A stretch of DNA of 60,460 nt from Scytonema sp. RU_4_4 (GTDB lineage Bacteria > Cyanobacteriota > Cyanobacteriia > Cyanobacteriales > Nostocaceae), in NCBI GenBank assembly GCA_012031965.1, contig JAAUSC010000010.1, positions 1-60,460 of the forward strand. The letters are read 5' to 3'. Position 1 is the first letter of the stretch. Every line of letters begins with the position of its first letter. Below are positions 18,942 to 29,855 of this stretch, piece by piece. The notes beneath the pieces are model-generated. The model was not told where the DNA came from, made no database searches, and saw only the letters and a program-made list of their open reading frames with translations. The position numbers and the translations under genes are program-made.

Positions 18942-20339
18942 TTAAGTTGTTAATGAATTAGTACCTTTATTAAATTCTGATAGGACAAGAAATGCGGCAG
19001 CTTCCACATGAGCGGTTTGCCCAAAGAAATCAGCTGGTTGTACCCGTGTAAGACTATATACCCCGTTTTGACAAAGTAATTTGAGGTCACGAGCAAGGGT
19101 TGCGACTTTACAACTGACATAAACAATACGTGGAGGTTTAGATTTGAGTAAAGTTTCAATAACAGTACGATCACACCCCTTACGTGGTGGATCAAGCAAA
19201 ACAATGTCTGGCGAAATTTCCATTTGGGGAAATAACTTTTCTACTGCACCAGTGTAAAAACATACATTTTGAATATGATTATGCTTCGCATTTAAAATTG
19301 CTTGTTCTACTGCCTCGGGTTGCAATTCTAACCCCATTGCTTTCTTAACTTGTTTGGCAAGTGGTAATGTCAACGTTCCAATCCCACAATAAGTATCAAG
19401 TAACACCTCCGAACCTTGTAAGTTTAGTTCTGACTGAATGACCTGCAATAATGCTTCTGCCGTCTCCGTATGTACTTGGAAAAATGTATCCGGTCGTACC
19501 TGGAATTCTAGTTCGGCAAATTTTTCTCGTAGGTAGGGAAGCCCAGCAATACAACGAGTTTCTAGTCCGAAAATGGCATTAGTACGTTCTGGGTTGCGGT
19601 TCAAACAAACCCCCACTAGCTGGGGATAGCGCTTTAACCACTCCTGCGCTTGGTCTTGAATTCCAGGTAAATTCCAATCCTTAACCACCAAAGTGAGTAA
19701 TATTTCCCCTGTGCGGCGACCAATGCGTAAACCCAGATGACGAACAAGACCTGTATGGCGCTGTTCGTTGTAAACTTGCCAACTCCGCTTTTGGATGTCC
19801 TGTTTAACTTCCAACAGCAAAGGATTTAATCTTGGGTCTTGTACGGGACATTGATTCAAGTTAATCAACTGGTGGCTACCTTTTTGGTAGTAACCAGCTT
19901 GAACCGCAAGAGTGTGAGATAGTCCCACAGGATAAGTCGCTTTGTTACGATAGCCCAAACATTCGAGAGTCGAAAGCACTGGGTCTACCGGTGGTTGGAC
20001 GAAACCGCCAATACGTTCCAAAGCCTGGATAACTTGATTTCGCTTTGCTGTTAACTGGTACTCATAATCAATATGCTGCCATTGACAACCACCACATTTA
20101 TCAGCCACGATGCAGCTAGGTCGGATGCGGTGGGGCGATGGTTTGAGAAGTTGTTTGAGTTTAGCGTGAGCGTAGTTCGGTTTAACGTTTACTAGACGGA
20201 CAACAGCGCGATCGCCTGGTACAGTATCTGGTACAAATACCACCCTTTCTTGCCAACGCCCTACACCATCACCTGCATCATTCAAATCCAAAATCTCAAG
20301 GTCAATTAACTCACCCTGTTTCCAATTTTTTTTAGTCAT
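18942..20339 (-). CDS. rlmD: 23S rRNA (uracil-5-)-methyltransferase RlmD
   Basis: A 465-residue RumA/TrmA-family enzyme. The N-terminal TRAM domain spans about residues 5-65 (LNDAGDGVGRWQERVVFVPD). The [4Fe-4S] ligands are Cys76, Cys82 and Cys85 (SCIVADKCGGCQ) plus the Cys in NLNQCPVQ. The SAM-binding motif is LLDTYCGIGTLTLPLAK. DPPRKGCDRTVIE and VYVSCKVATLARDL carry the catalytic Cys. It methylates C5 of a uridine in 23S rRNA; the exact position (1939 in E. coli) is inferred from RlmD. The ATG lies at the edge of a GTCATTA repeat array. Confidence 0.88.
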   Translation of the reverse strand: MTKKNWKQGELIDLEILDLNDAGDGVGRWQERVVFVPDTVPGDRAVVRLVNVKPNYAHAKLKQLLKPSPHRIRPSCIVADKCGGCQWQHIDYEYQLTAKRNQVIQALERIGGFVQPPVDPVLSTLECLGYRNKATYPVGLSHTLAVQAGYYQKGSHQLINLNQCPVQDPRLNPLLLEVKQDIQKRSWQVYNEQRHTGLVRHLGLRIGRRTGEILLTLVVKDWNLPGIQDQAQEWLKRYPQLVGVCLNRNPERTNAIFGLETRCIAGLPYLREKFAELEFQVRPDTFFQVHTETAEALLQVIQSELNLQGSEVLLDTYCGIGTLTLPLAKQVKKAMGLELQPEAVEQAILNAKHNHIQNVCFYTGAVEKLFPQMEISPDIVLLDPPRKGCDRTVIETLLKSKPPRIVYVSCKVATLARDLKLLCQNGVYSLTRVQPADFFGQTAHVEAAAFLVLSEFNKGTNSLTT

Positions 20340-20362
20340 TAGTCATTAGTTATTAGTCATTA
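20333..20362. repeat. GTCATTA heptamer array
   Basis: Four to five near-perfect tandem copies of TAGTCAT/TAGTTAT abut and overlap the rlmD start codon on its upstream side. Confidence 0.8.
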
Positions 20363-20379
20363 GGAGCCATCTTCTCCCG

Positions 20380-20600
20380 AAGGTATGGTTTAGAGCGGCG
20401 TCGCTTCAACAACTCTTGGCACAAAAGTGTCCTTCTGTTGTCCCCCGATCACATTGTTCCCTTGTCGATGGAACAGACAGTTGTACGCCAGTTGCTACGG
20501 GGGGCTCCCCTCCTGCAGCACTGGTTCACCGCACGGAAGTATCTTCCTCTTGTCTTCCATCCCTCATCTCCTCAATTCTCTTCACTTGTGTCCTCAAGAC
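20380..20600. repeat. GC-rich dispersed repeat region upstream of apcD
   Basis: Includes GCCAGTTGCTACGGGGGGCT, CCCCTCCTGCAGCACTGG and CGTCGCTTCAACAACTCTTG, related to units at 12.3-13.1 kb and 44.7 kb. Three overlapping short frames open here, but they differ in composition from real genes and are not called. The apcD promoter must lie in the last 60-100 bases. Confidence 0.55.
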
Positions 20601-20646
20601 TCGTTAAACTAGCAAATAATAATTAATTCATGTCATTGCAATAATC

Positions 20647-21132
20647 ATGACTGTAGTAAGCCAAGTTATTCTCAAAGCCGACGACGAACTGCGTTATCCC
20701 AGCAGTGGCGAACTCAAGAATATCAAAGACTATTTGCAAACCGGCGAGCAACGGATACGGATTGTCACAACCTTAGCCGAAAAGGAAAAAAAGATAGTTC
20801 AAGAAGCTACTAAACAGCTTTGGCAGAAGCGTCCTGACTTTATATCGCCTGGAGGCAATGCATACGGAGAACGTCAACGTGCTTTATGTATCCGCGATTA
20901 TGGCTGGTACTTGCGCTTAATCACTTACGGTATACTTGCTGGTGACAAAGAACCAATTGAAAAAATTGGTTTAATTGGCGTCAGGGAAATGTACAACTCG
21001 CTCGGCGTTCCTGTACCTGGAATGGTAGAAGCAATCAACTGTCTGAAAAAAGCCTCCCTTGACTTACTGAATGCAGAAGACTCTGCAGAAGCAGCACCCT
21101 ACTTTGATTACATCATTCAAGCGATGTCTTAA
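20647..21132 (+). CDS. apcD: allophycocyanin alpha-B subunit (phycobilisome terminal emitter)
   Basis: A 161-residue phycobiliprotein. The sequence [20 protein letters not shown] and the phycocyanobilin-binding Cys81 in [18 protein letters not shown] match ApcD closely, as does the C-terminal [12 protein letters not shown]. ApcD replaces one ApcA subunit in the basal core cylinders. It acts as a low-energy terminal emitter that passes excitation mainly to photosystem I. It is monocistronic here, as usual, away from the apcAB operon. Confidence 0.96.
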   Translation: MTVVSQVILKADDELRYPSSGELKNIKDYLQTGEQRIRIVTTLAEKEKKIVQEATKQLWQKRPDFISPGGNAYGERQRALCIRDYGWYLRLITYGILAGDKEPIEKIGLIGVREMYNSLGVPVPGMVEAINCLKKASLDLLNAEDSAEAAPYFDYIIQAMS

Positions 21133-23200
21133 TACAAAGTTAAGCCAGACTTCTTTAAGTGGACTTGATAGACTGCTAAAAAGAATGCAGGCAACCAACG
21201 TTCAACGTCAATAATACCCATATACTGATCATACCCTCCCCACACTGGATAGTGGCTATGGCAAAATCTGTGTCAAGTTACTAACTGGTTGTGGGGAAAT
21301 TTTATTTATAAAGTCAAGAGTCATTTGTTATCAAATCTCTTCCCTATTAAAAAACACATATTGGAACCCTTATATAGCAAGCTTTGTAGAGAATCAAGGC
21401 AAGTAACAAGAGCGATACGCGCTCGTCGCGTCTGCGCTTTGCGCAATCGCCGCGCCTGTAAGAGGCTCACATCTTGCACTGGAAAAAATGAATATTATTT
21501 AAGCACTAAGTATTCAACGTAAAGTGCTTGATTTTCCACAAAAAGCCCATAATTAATATGTATATTTATTTCTGTATTTTTGAGTGAATCGTGGTTTATA
21601 CGGTTAGGTGCAAGATATTAGGTGCAAGATATCAGTTCCCCCACTTCCCCTCATATACAAAAAGCCAACAGTCTTCACAAGAAGGCTGTCGGCATTTAGT
21701 GTGTTCCCTATTAATGACTCGGCTAGAGTTCAGTTGTTAGTATTTTGGCAATTTGCTTATATGAAAAACAGGATCTTAATCATGAGCACCAGTGATTTTC
21801 ATCACAAAATGATTGCTAACAGACTGTATCCACACAATAAACAAGCAGAATTTTATATCTCTACAGTTCAGTTAAGCTCCATCACATTACCAAGCTTAAA
21901 AATGTAAGCAGAACTACAAAACTAACTCTTCTGTATGTAAACATCAACGTATTTTATGGAAAATGCGTAAGCTCAGCGACTCAGTGATAGGGACACTTGT
22001 TTTTAGTGCTTTCTTCGGTTACGCGACTCGACCCGAAAACCAAGTTTTGGATAGCAATAGCGTGATAACTACATTTACCACTCTCTTGGTTAGTTATTAG
22101 ACAAAAACAAACACACCACTTATCAGAGTGGAATAATGGTGGTACATGCCGTTAGTTATGATTCGGGGAAATACTTTATCTTAGGCGCAACAGACATTTC
22201 CTTGTCGAGACCCTGAGATTGCTTCTGATGGTTGTAGTCACATCGGCATATGAATTTAAACAAGCAGGTGCAAAACAGCTTTGCTATGAATGGCACACCA
22301 GTGGTATGTTCTTACAGGCGATTGTCTACGTGCAAGCGTACCGCAAACGACAATCGCACATGCAAAAACTCGTGACAGTCTCACACTGCTTGTTTATATT
22401 TAGATTGGTGCAACGCATCAATCGAATTCAAAAATTAAGCAATAACCAGCATAGCTTCCCCTTTGCTTAAGAATGCTCCACTTCGTTTGTGGAGAATCAC
22501 TAAACAGTACTTAGGTAAATAAATCGTTCCATACACATAGCGCAAATTTCACTTATCACCTAGCTAGAAGCCTTGTGATTACCCACATTTTTCAAAATAG
22601 GTGATTGCCGTAAGGGCAGTGCGCTCCGCACAATCGCCCTAAAATGATAACTGATGACTAAAACTATTAGGTGAACAATAGTTCATCCATCCCCAGAAGT
22701 AATGTGCTTTCCCGCCGTCTTTGGTAAATTTTAGAGGAAACTTCAGACAGAATGATTCCTCTAAACATTTTTATAAAATTCCTTTTGTGAAAAGAGCAGA
22801 CCAAGCCACAAATTCAATCAACAGGGTACGTGGAACAATTGTTTTGATTAGTAGTGATGACACTACAAAAAGAAAATTTTGTTAACTAATGCAAGTATGA
22901 TAGCCCACTACAAAATTAATGATTCTAACAATTTACGACTTGTTGAATCATCACTTTAGAGAGGCGTATTGTATATGGCAAAACTTATTTATCACACTTG
23001 ACTTAGTTAATATTCATCCTATGAAAGGATTTATATTATTCAAATAGTGAAAACACTTATTTGTTTTTGAGGAGCTTAAACTCTAGATAAAAAATTACGT
23101 ATTTATACAGTTGACCCACAACCTCCACCATGAGCCGTGATAGGCTAAAGATAGCAGTCATACTGATTCGTCACCTCTTGCAATCAACCTCACCAGGAGC
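21133..23200. other. 2-kb gene-poor, AT-rich region
   Basis: No convincing gene. The few frames longer than 70 codons (21289-21522, 21608-21907, 22219-22470) lack ribosome sites and have no protein-like composition. Visible structures are: a GC-rich palindromic unit at about 21410-21460 (GCGTCTGCGCTTTGCGCAAT); an imperfect hairpin at 21663-21692 (GCCAACAGTCTTC/GAAGGCTGTCGGC); a CTCCAC/GTGGAG hairpin at about 22474-22492; and a short GC-rich unit at 22605-22640. It could hold noncoding RNA genes that cannot be called by eye. Confidence 0.45.
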
Positions 23201-23201
23201 A

Positions 23202-23318
23202 ATGATGGCAACAGAACAACAGCAAAGCACTTTACTTGAGGAAATAGAAAACTATCAACGGGAAATATCAAAAGAAGAATGATCTGCGTACTTACGTGAA
23301 TACCTACAGGGCACTTAA
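23202..23318 (+). pseudogene. tiny ORF with an in-frame TGA
   Basis: ATG at 23202 follows CAGGAGC and encodes MMATEQQQSTLLEEIENYQR, then EISKEE, then TGA at 23280-23282. The same frame continues as SAYLREYLQGT to TAA. Both halves are charged and helical and read as one approximately 38-residue peptide if the TGA replaced a TGG (Trp). It lies 42 bases before purL. It could be a small broken gene or a 26-residue peptide. Confidence 0.35.
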
Positions 23319-23359
23319 ATCGCTAAAATAATGCTCTGTCCCCTTGATGCATTATTACC

Positions 23360-25726
23360 ATGACCGCCATTTCCTCTGCTCCTTTTTCTCCTGAAGAAAT
23401 CGCTGCTGAAGGTTTGAAGCTCGAAGAATATGAAGAAATAGTGAAGCGTCTGGGGCGTCATCCCAACAAAGCTGAACTGGGAATGTTTGGAGTGATGTGG
23501 TCAGAACATTGCTGTTACAAAAATTCCCGTCCGTTACTCAAACAATTTCCCACGACAGGACCTCGTATTCTTGTTGGACCTGGTGAAAATGCCGGTGTTG
23601 TAGATTTGGGCAATGGTCTGCGACTTGCGTTTAAGATTGAGTCACACAACCATCCTTCAGCAGTTGAACCTTTTCAAGGAGCTGCTACAGGAGTAGGAGG
23701 CATTTTAAGAGATATCTTTACAATGGGCGCACGTCCCATTGCCGTGTTAAACTCCTTACGCTTTGGTTCTCTAGAAGATGCGAAAACCCAAAGGCTTTTT
23801 AATGGAGTGGTTGCTGGTATCTCCCATTACGGAAATTGCGTAGGTGTTCCCACTGTAGGCGGTGAAGTTTACTTTGACCCTGCTTACTCTGGCAATCCTT
23901 TGGTGAATGTTATGGCGCTAGGATTGATGGAAACGCCAGAAATTGTCAAATCTGGTGCGTCTGGTATAAGTAACCCCGTGCTTTACGTTGGTTCTACTAC
24001 CGGACGTGATGGTATGGGAGGCGCAAGTTTTGCCAGTGCAGAACTGAGTGATGAGTCTATAGATGATCGTCCGGCGGTACAAGTGGGCGATCCCTTTTTG
24101 GAGAAGTCGCTCATTGAAGCTTGCTTGGAGGCATTTAAGACAGGTGCAGTGGTCGCCGCACAGGATATGGGCGCAGCTGGCATTACCTGTTCTACCTCAG
24201 AAATGGCTGCAAAAGGCGGTGTGGGCATTGAATTCGATTTAGACAAGATTCCTGTGCGGGAAGCAGGAATGGTTCCGTATGAATATCTGCTTTCCGAGTC
24301 TCAAGAACGGATGCTGTTTGTTGCACACAAGGGACGTGAACAAGAGTTAATTGACATTTTCCATCGTTGGGGGTTGCATGCAGTTGTTGCAGGTTCTGTG
24401 ATTGATGAACCCATCGTGCGGATTTTATTCCAGGGTGAAGTTGCTGCAGAGATTCCAGCAACGGCGTTGGCAGAGAATACACCACTGTATCACCGAAAAT
24501 TGTTGGCGGAACCACCGGAATACGCACAAAAAGCTTGGGAATGGACGCCTGATTCTCTACCTCTGTGTACATCTACTGGGCTTGAAATTCAAGGACGCTT
24601 CCAAAGTTGGAATGACATCCTGTTGACCTTGCTGAATACTCCTACCATTGCATCAAAGCGTTGGGTATATCGTCAGTATGACCATCAGGTGCAGAATAAC
24701 ACCGTTATGCTACCAGGTGGTGCAGATGCTTCTGTGATTCGCTTGCGTCCCCAGGAAGTGGAGGATAAGGGGAAAGTTCCCAATTCCCAAAGTGGTGTGG
24801 CGGCTACTGTTGATTGCAATCCTCGTTATGTTTACCTTGATCCCTATGAAGGAGCTAAGGCAGTCGTAGCAGAAGCAGCACGTAATCTTAGCTGTGTGGG
24901 TGCAGAACCTTTAGCGGTTACGGATAACCTCAATTTTGGCAGTCCAGAAAAACCTATTGGTTACTGGCAATTAGCAGAAGCTTGTCGCGGTTTAGCTGAA
25001 GGTTGCCGAGAAATGGCAACCCCAGTGACTGGTGGAAATGTTTCTCTTTACAATGAAACTTTAGATTCTCAAGGCAACCCGCAACCAATCTATCCTACCC
25101 CTGTTGTAGGTATGATTGGCTTGATCCCTGACTTAACTCAGATTTGTGCTCAAGCTTGGCAAGTAGAAGGAGATGTCATTTACTTACTGGGTGAACTTTC
25201 TTCCTACTCTACGTTAGGAGGGTCGGAATATTTAGCCACTATCCACAACACTGTTGCTGGAAAACCGCCACGAGTTGATTTTGAATTGGAACGCCAAGTC
25301 CAAAAAGTGTGTCGTGAGGGAATTCGTCAGAGTTTGATACGTTCAGCTCATGATTGTGCTGAGGGTGGAGTCGCTATTGCTCTGGCAGAATGTTGTGTTG
25401 CTGGCAAACTTGGTGCTGACATCCAATTGGAACTATCAGCACATAACAACCAACGTTGGGATGAAGTTCTTTTTGGTGAAAGTGGCGCACGAATTGTAGT
25501 CTCTGTTGCAACAGAACAACAAAAAACCTGGGAAACTCTTATAGGAGAACAACTAGGTAATCATTGGCAAAAACTTGGTCAGGTTGGGAATTCCGAAATA
25601 GGTTTGCGGGTTTTAACAACTGATAATCAAACTTTAATCAAGGTTAGCATTGAGGAAATGAGCGATCGCTACTTAAACGCGATTGAGAGGCGTTTGACCA
25701 TCCATAATACAACTCCCAATTCATAG
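23360..25726 (+). CDS. purL: phosphoribosylformylglycinamidine synthase subunit PurL
   Basis: A 788-residue small-type PurL. N-terminal [20 protein letters not shown] is the family hallmark, with the catalytic His of [28 protein letters not shown] and VGGIL follow, and the second half repeats the AIRS-like fold ([23 protein letters not shown]). It uses ATP and ammonia to convert FGAR to FGAM in purine synthesis and needs PurQ and PurS, which are not in the window. It is followed by purF 159 bases later on the same strand, a common cyanobacterial arrangement. Confidence 0.96.
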   Translation: MTAISSAPFSPEEIAAEGLKLEEYEEIVKRLGRHPNKAELGMFGVMWSEHCCYKNSRPLLKQFPTTGPRILVGPGENAGVVDLGNGLRLAFKIESHNHPSAVEPFQGAATGVGGILRDIFTMGARPIAVLNSLRFGSLEDAKTQRLFNGVVAGISHYGNCVGVPTVGGEVYFDPAYSGNPLVNVMALGLMETPEIVKSGASGISNPVLYVGSTTGRDGMGGASFASAELSDESIDDRPAVQVGDPFLEKSLIEACLEAFKTGAVVAAQDMGAAGITCSTSEMAAKGGVGIEFDLDKIPVREAGMVPYEYLLSESQERMLFVAHKGREQELIDIFHRWGLHAVVAGSVIDEPIVRILFQGEVAAEIPATALAENTPLYHRKLLAEPPEYAQKAWEWTPDSLPLCTSTGLEIQGRFQSWNDILLTLLNTPTIASKRWVYRQYDHQVQNNTVMLPGGADASVIRLRPQEVEDKGKVPNSQSGVAATVDCNPRYVYLDPYEGAKAVVAEAARNLSCVGAEPLAVTDNLNFGSPEKPIGYWQLAEACRGLAEGCREMATPVTGGNVSLYNETLDSQGNPQPIYPTPVVGMIGLIPDLTQICAQAWQVEGDVIYLLGELSSYSTLGGSEYLATIHNTVAGKPPRVDFELERQVQKVCREGIRQSLIRSAHDCAEGGVAIALAECCVAGKLGADIQLELSAHNNQRWDEVLFGESGARIVVSVATEQQKTWETLIGEQLGNHWQKLGQVGNSEIGLRVLTTDNQTLIKVSIEEMSDRYLNAIERRLTIHNTTPNS

Positions 25727-25885
25727 AGAAAACTCCCTCACCTGGAAGACTGGCTTTTCTAGGCATAATTGCGATACTGTTTTAATGGATGGTTAAGAAT
25801 TTTTAAAATTATTTTTAAAAGTTTATGCAACTATCCTTAGACATATTTCTTGTGACTTGACACCCTCATCAGGAGCACAGCTACA

Positions 25886-27385
25886 ATGATTCCCCAATGT
25901 CCCGACTCTTTGGATGACCATCCTCAATTGCCCCCGAACTCAGTCAATGACCATGACAATCGTCCAGATAAGCCAGAAGAAGCTTGCGGTGTTTTTGGCA
26001 TCTACGCACCAGGAGAAGACGTTGCCAAACTGACATACTTTGGATTGTACGCCCTCCAACACCGGGGTCAAGAATCGGCTGGCATTGCCACATTTGAGGG
26101 TACACAAGTCAACTTACGCAAAGACATGGGGTTGGTGTCCCAAGTCTTTAATGAATCTACCTTGCAAAACTTGCCTGGTAGTATAGCTGTTGGTCACACT
26201 CGTTATTCAACGACAGGTTCTAGCCGCAAAGTGAATGCCCAACCTGCTGTTGTTGAAACACGCTTGGGTTCTGTGGCGCTTGCACATAACGGGAATTTAG
26301 TCAATACAATGCCGCTACGAGAGGAGTTGCTGAAAAACAACTGCAACTTAGTTAGCACCACTGACTCAGAAATGATTGCTTTTGCCATTGCTGAAGAAAT
26401 CAACGCTGGTGCAGATTGGCTAGAGAGCTGCATTCGGGCTTTTCACCGCTGTCAAGGAGCCTTTAGCTTAGTTATTGGTACATCAAGGGGTGTTATGGGT
26501 GTTCGCGACCCTAATGGCATTCGTCCCCTTGTCATTGGTACCTTGGGTGATCATCCTGTTCGCTATGTTTTGTCCTCTGAAACTTGTGGTCTAGATATCA
26601 TTGGTGCGCAATACTTTAGAGATGTGGAACCAGGGGAGCTCGTTTGGATTACTGAAGAGGGTTTAGCTTCCTTTCCATGGAGTCACAAACCTCAGCGGAA
26701 GCTGTGTATTTTTGAGATGATTTACTTTGCCCGTCCTGATAGCGTCATGCATAACGAAAGTCTGTACAGTTATCGAATGCGTATAGGGCGGCGATTGGCT
26801 CAAGAATCTCCTGCTGACGCTGATTTGGTCATTGGTGTTCCTGATTCTGGAATTCCCGCTGCTATAGGGTATTCTCAAGCCTCTGGCATTCCCTATGCTG
26901 AAGGATTGATTAAGAATCGCTATGTGGGACGTACTTTTATCCAACCAACACAGAGCATGCGGGAGTCGGGTATCCGCATGAAACTCAACCCCCTCAAAGA
27001 TGTGCTATTTGGCAAACGAGTTGTCATTGTAGATGATTCTATCGTGCGGGGGACGACAAGCCGTAAATTAGTTAAGACCTTGCGTGAAGCAGGTGCGTTG
27101 GAAGTGCATATGCGAATTTCCTCTCCACCAGTCACTCACCCCTGCTTCTATGGTATTGATACCGACACCCAAGACCAACTCATTGCTGCGACCACTTCAG
27201 TAGAAGATATTGCCAAGCAACTAGAAGTAGATACCCTCGCCTATCTCAGTTGGCAAGGAATGCTAGAGTCTACACGAGAAGACCCAGAAAGCTTCTGTTC
27301 CGCCTGTTTCACAGGAGATTATCCAATTCCTATACCTGAACACGTGAAGCGTTCTAAGTTGATGTTGGAGAAAGCATCAGTATAA
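25886..27385 (+). CDS. purF: amidophosphoribosyltransferase
   Basis: A 499-residue enzyme for the first committed purine step, transferring glutamine amide nitrogen to PRPP. The N-terminal propeptide of 33 residues is expected to be removed to expose Cys34 (EEACGVFGIYAPGED), the glutaminase nucleophile. HRGQESAGIATFEG and HTRYSTTGSS follow. The PRPP loop is VVIVDDSIVRGTTSRKLV. Cysteines near the C-terminus (CSACFTGDYP) fit the [4Fe-4S] cluster of the Bacillus-type enzyme. Probably co-transcribed with or near purL. Confidence 0.96.
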   Translation: MIPQCPDSLDDHPQLPPNSVNDHDNRPDKPEEACGVFGIYAPGEDVAKLTYFGLYALQHRGQESAGIATFEGTQVNLRKDMGLVSQVFNESTLQNLPGSIAVGHTRYSTTGSSRKVNAQPAVVETRLGSVALAHNGNLVNTMPLREELLKNNCNLVSTTDSEMIAFAIAEEINAGADWLESCIRAFHRCQGAFSLVIGTSRGVMGVRDPNGIRPLVIGTLGDHPVRYVLSSETCGLDIIGAQYFRDVEPGELVWITEEGLASFPWSHKPQRKLCIFEMIYFARPDSVMHNESLYSYRMRIGRRLAQESPADADLVIGVPDSGIPAAIGYSQASGIPYAEGLIKNRYVGRTFIQPTQSMRESGIRMKLNPLKDVLFGKRVVIVDDSIVRGTTSRKLVKTLREAGALEVHMRISSPPVTHPCFYGIDTDTQDQLIAATTSVEDIAKQLEVDTLAYLSWQGMLESTREDPESFCSACFTGDYPIPIPEHVKRSKLMLEKASV

Positions 27386-27400
27386 AGATTTTTGATTTTG

Positions 27401-27456
27401 AACCGCAGCCCATAGCAGATGGACGCAGATAATTTCCTCGCCCATCTGCGGTTTAG
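27401..27456. terminator. hairpin between purF and the convergent small gene
   Basis: AACCGCAG (27401-27408) pairs with CTGCGGTT (27446-27453), with an inner CAGATGG/CCATCTG possibility. It resembles CGCAGATNNACGCAGAT-type repeats found after genes in filamentous cyanobacteria. It may serve as a terminator, but the T-run is weak. Confidence 0.45.
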
Positions 27457-27734
27457 CTTGACTGCAAAAATTCAATTTTTGGTAACAATGGGTCAGAGAC
27501 AATACCCACACCACTAAAACCCCAGCGTTTCAGCAAAGCTCCTATTTGAGAGCCGGGAACAGATTCTACAGCAAAGCGGTTTGCCACTTCACCAGCATGA
27601 GTGTTGAGATAGCTCAGAGCATCAAAATGTTCGCGAAACAACAATAGATAACCATTAGCTTCGGGGTTAGAACGAGCTAGGAGATAACGACCGTCAGCTT
27701 TCGACCGCACTAGATAATAAACTTCAGAAAACAT
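27453..27734 (-). CDS. conserved hypothetical protein, 93 aa
   Basis: A 93-residue soluble protein (MFSEVYYLVRSKADGRYLLA, then LLFREHFDALSYLN). It has no signal or membrane helix. The sequence is compact and protein-like, with a probable alpha/beta fold. It is convergent to purF. I do not recognise a characterised family. Confidence 0.65.
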   Translation of the reverse strand: MFSEVYYLVRSKADGRYLLARSNPEANGYLLLFREHFDALSYLNTHAGEVANRFAVESVPGSQIGALLKRWGFSGVGIVSDPLLPKIEFLQSS

Positions 27735-27800
27735 AGTTATGAGTCATTAATCACTAGTCATTAGCTTGGTACCAACGACAAAGGACAAATGACAAAGGAC
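27735..27800. repeat. heptamer repeats flanking two genes
   Basis: GAGTCATTAATCACTAGTCAT and GACAAAGGACAAATGACAAA units lie between the 93-aa gene and the ABC permease. Confidence 0.7.
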
Positions 27801-27839
27801 GCTCAATACGAGTGTAGCGTCCCTTGCATCTAAAATGAG

Positions 27840-28886
27840 TTAATTGAGATTCTCTAAGCGAATGCGAGGGTCAGTCGCCTTGAGCAACAAGTCCGCTATC
27901 AAATTACCAACACTGAGCAGTACAGCGCTCATAACCAAACTTGCCATCACCAAATATAAATCTTGAGCCTGCACTGCTTGTAAAGTCAATCTTCCTAAAC
28001 CGGGCCAGTTAAAGAAATATTCAGCAATAAACGCACCACTCAATAAACTCGCTAACTCAAAACCTAACAACGTCATCAAGGGGTTGATTGCATTGCGCAG
28101 AGCATGAACATAGATAACGCGATTCTCTGACAGTCCTTTAGCACGAGCCGTTTGGATATAATCTTGACGTAGCACATCCAATAATTCGCCACGAGTAATA
28201 CGCTGTAACCCAGCAAAGCTCGTGATACTTAAAGCAATGGTGGGTAAAATCATATGCCAGCTGATATCGAGGATTTTACCAAACCAGTTGAGTTCGGTGT
28301 GATTAATGCTGGTCATGTCACCCACTGGAAAAATGGGCGAGGCGTTTTGGGCAAAAATCAGCAGCAATAAAGCCGTGATGAAACTGGGAAACCCTTGTCC
28401 AGCATAGCTAATCACCTGCAAAACGCGGTCAACCCACTGATTTTGCTTCACAGCTGCGACTATACCCAAAGGGATGGCGATCGCCCACGTTACAATTAGA
28501 GAAGACACTGCCAACAGCAAAGTCGCAGGTAAGCGTTCCCACAACAGTGACGCCACCGACCGCTGGTAAACAAAGCTTGTACCAAAATCCCCCTGTGTCA
28601 CAATGCGCCACAGCCAACGTCCAAATTGCTCTGGCCAAGATTTATCCAGACCAAACTGTCGTCTGAGTTCCTCAATTCTTTCTGGAGAAATCTTTGGGTT
28701 TTGCCGTAGCGTATCTACATAATCCCCTGGAGCAAGTTGAATAATGAGAAACGACAACGCCGACGCTAAAAACAAAGTCAACAGCGCCTGCAATAGCCGC
28801 TTCATGACATAAATAAAACTTTCGCTCGTGACTAACTTCAAAAGCCAATCACGACCTGAATCCAAGGAAATTCGTGTAGTAGTCAT
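27840..28886 (-). CDS. ABC transporter permease, peptide/nickel type (DppB-like)
   Basis: A 348-residue inner-membrane permease with about six transmembrane helices. The first is around residues 30-55 (LLQALLTLFLASALSFLIIQ). The BPD-transport EAA loop is IQTARAKGLSENRVIYVHAL followed by RNAINPLM, near residues 245-272. GDFGTSFVYQRSV is typical of DppB/OppB. The ATG lies inside a heptamer repeat array; a Met 27 codons later is an alternative start, but the intervening residues look real. Partner permease, ATPase and binding protein are not adjacent, so the substrate is open. Confidence 0.85.
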   Translation of the reverse strand: MTTTRISLDSGRDWLLKLVTSESFIYVMKRLLQALLTLFLASALSFLIIQLAPGDYVDTLRQNPKISPERIEELRRQFGLDKSWPEQFGRWLWRIVTQGDFGTSFVYQRSVASLLWERLPATLLLAVSSLIVTWAIAIPLGIVAAVKQNQWVDRVLQVISYAGQGFPSFITALLLLIFAQNASPIFPVGDMTSINHTELNWFGKILDISWHMILPTIALSITSFAGLQRITRGELLDVLRQDYIQTARAKGLSENRVIYVHALRNAINPLMTLLGFELASLLSGAFIAEYFFNWPGLGRLTLQAVQAQDLYLVMASLVMSAVLLSVGNLIADLLLKATDPRIRLENLN

Positions 28887-28933
28887 TAGTCATTAGTCAA
28901 GAGTCATTAGTCATTAGTCATTAGTCAAGACTC
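28881..28933. repeat. GTCATTA heptamer array
   Basis: Six or more tandem AGTCATT units with AGTCAAG variants lie between apt and the permease and overlap the permease start codon. Confidence 0.85.
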
Positions 28934-28959
28934 ATTTGCTGTGGACAAAGAATCATCGA

Positions 28960-29478
28960 CTAATATTCTACAAGGGTAATGATGGGCACATCTGGTAAAT
29001 GTTTCCGTCCTTGTAAATCCTGTAGCTCGATGATAAACCCAAAACCCTCAAGTTTGCAGCCAATCTTTTGGACTAACCTTGCCGTTGCACTTGCAGTTCC
29101 ACCGGTTGCTATCAAATCGTCTACAATCAAAACTCGGCTAAGCGGATGCAAAGCGTCTTGGTGAATTTCCAAACAGTCAGTACCGTACTCCAGTGCGTAC
29201 TCAATTGAGTGTACTGCTGCTGGTAACTTACCAGATTTACGGACAGCAACAAAACCAGCTCCTAATTGATAAGCAAGCGGTGCGCCAACAATAAAGCCCC
29301 GTGACTCTATTCCCATCACGTATTCTGGATTTAATCCAGCATCTTTTACCTTTTGCACAAGCAGGTCAATAGCATAGCGCAGTCCCTCTGGATCGCGCAG
29401 CAGCGTGGTGATATCACGAAATAAAATTCCCGGTTTAGGAAAATCTGGAATGTCACGAATGAGAGACTTCAAATCCAT
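28960..29478 (-). CDS. apt: adenine phosphoribosyltransferase
   Basis: A 172-residue salvage enzyme of normal length, converting adenine and PRPP to [23 protein letters not shown] is followed by [13 protein letters not shown], the Apt N-terminal signature. [20 protein letters not shown] is the adenine pocket, and [20 protein letters not shown] is the PRPP-binding loop. It lies upstream of the permease on the same strand, probably in a separate unit because of the repeats between. Confidence 0.96.
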   Translation of the reverse strand: MDLKSLIRDIPDFPKPGILFRDITTLLRDPEGLRYAIDLLVQKVKDAGLNPEYVMGIESRGFIVGAPLAYQLGAGFVAVRKSGKLPAAVHSIEYALEYGTDCLEIHQDALHPLSRVLIVDDLIATGGTASATARLVQKIGCKLEGFGFIIELQDLQGRKHLPDVPIITLVEY

Positions 29479-29843
29479 AAAATAGAGAAAAAGTTTTACT
29501 TCCTGCAGTACACGCTACAACCCTATTCGCCCAATTGTAAAATCTCGGTTAAACAGGAGGCACATACCGGAAAAATCGTACACTAAAATGTCATACCCTT
29601 GGTATAAGACCTCAATAAACATTATCCATTGACGATTATTAGAATCTACACCAAGCTAGGGATGTCATGATATTAACGACTAAGGCAAGAAAATTTAAGC
29701 TTTGGAAATTTTGATGAAGACTCATGCGGAAACCTTTGTGTCAAAAGAGTAAGTAATGTATATATCAGGCAGATATGCCAATCATGCTATCAGTCTCATT
29801 TTTTGACTGGTCATCTATTTTAAATTAGTTTTACTAAGGCAAG
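29479..29843. other. intergenic, nothing recognised
   Basis: A 365-base AT-rich spacer between divergent apt and the DUF3038 gene, presumably with both promoters. No ORF, RNA gene or clear repeat was seen. Confidence 0.45.
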
Positions 29844-29855
29844 TTGCAGCCGTTA

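Noticed and set aside
22219-22470. 83-codon ORF in the apcD-purL gap
   Set aside because: No ribosome site, unlikely composition and no recognisable domain.
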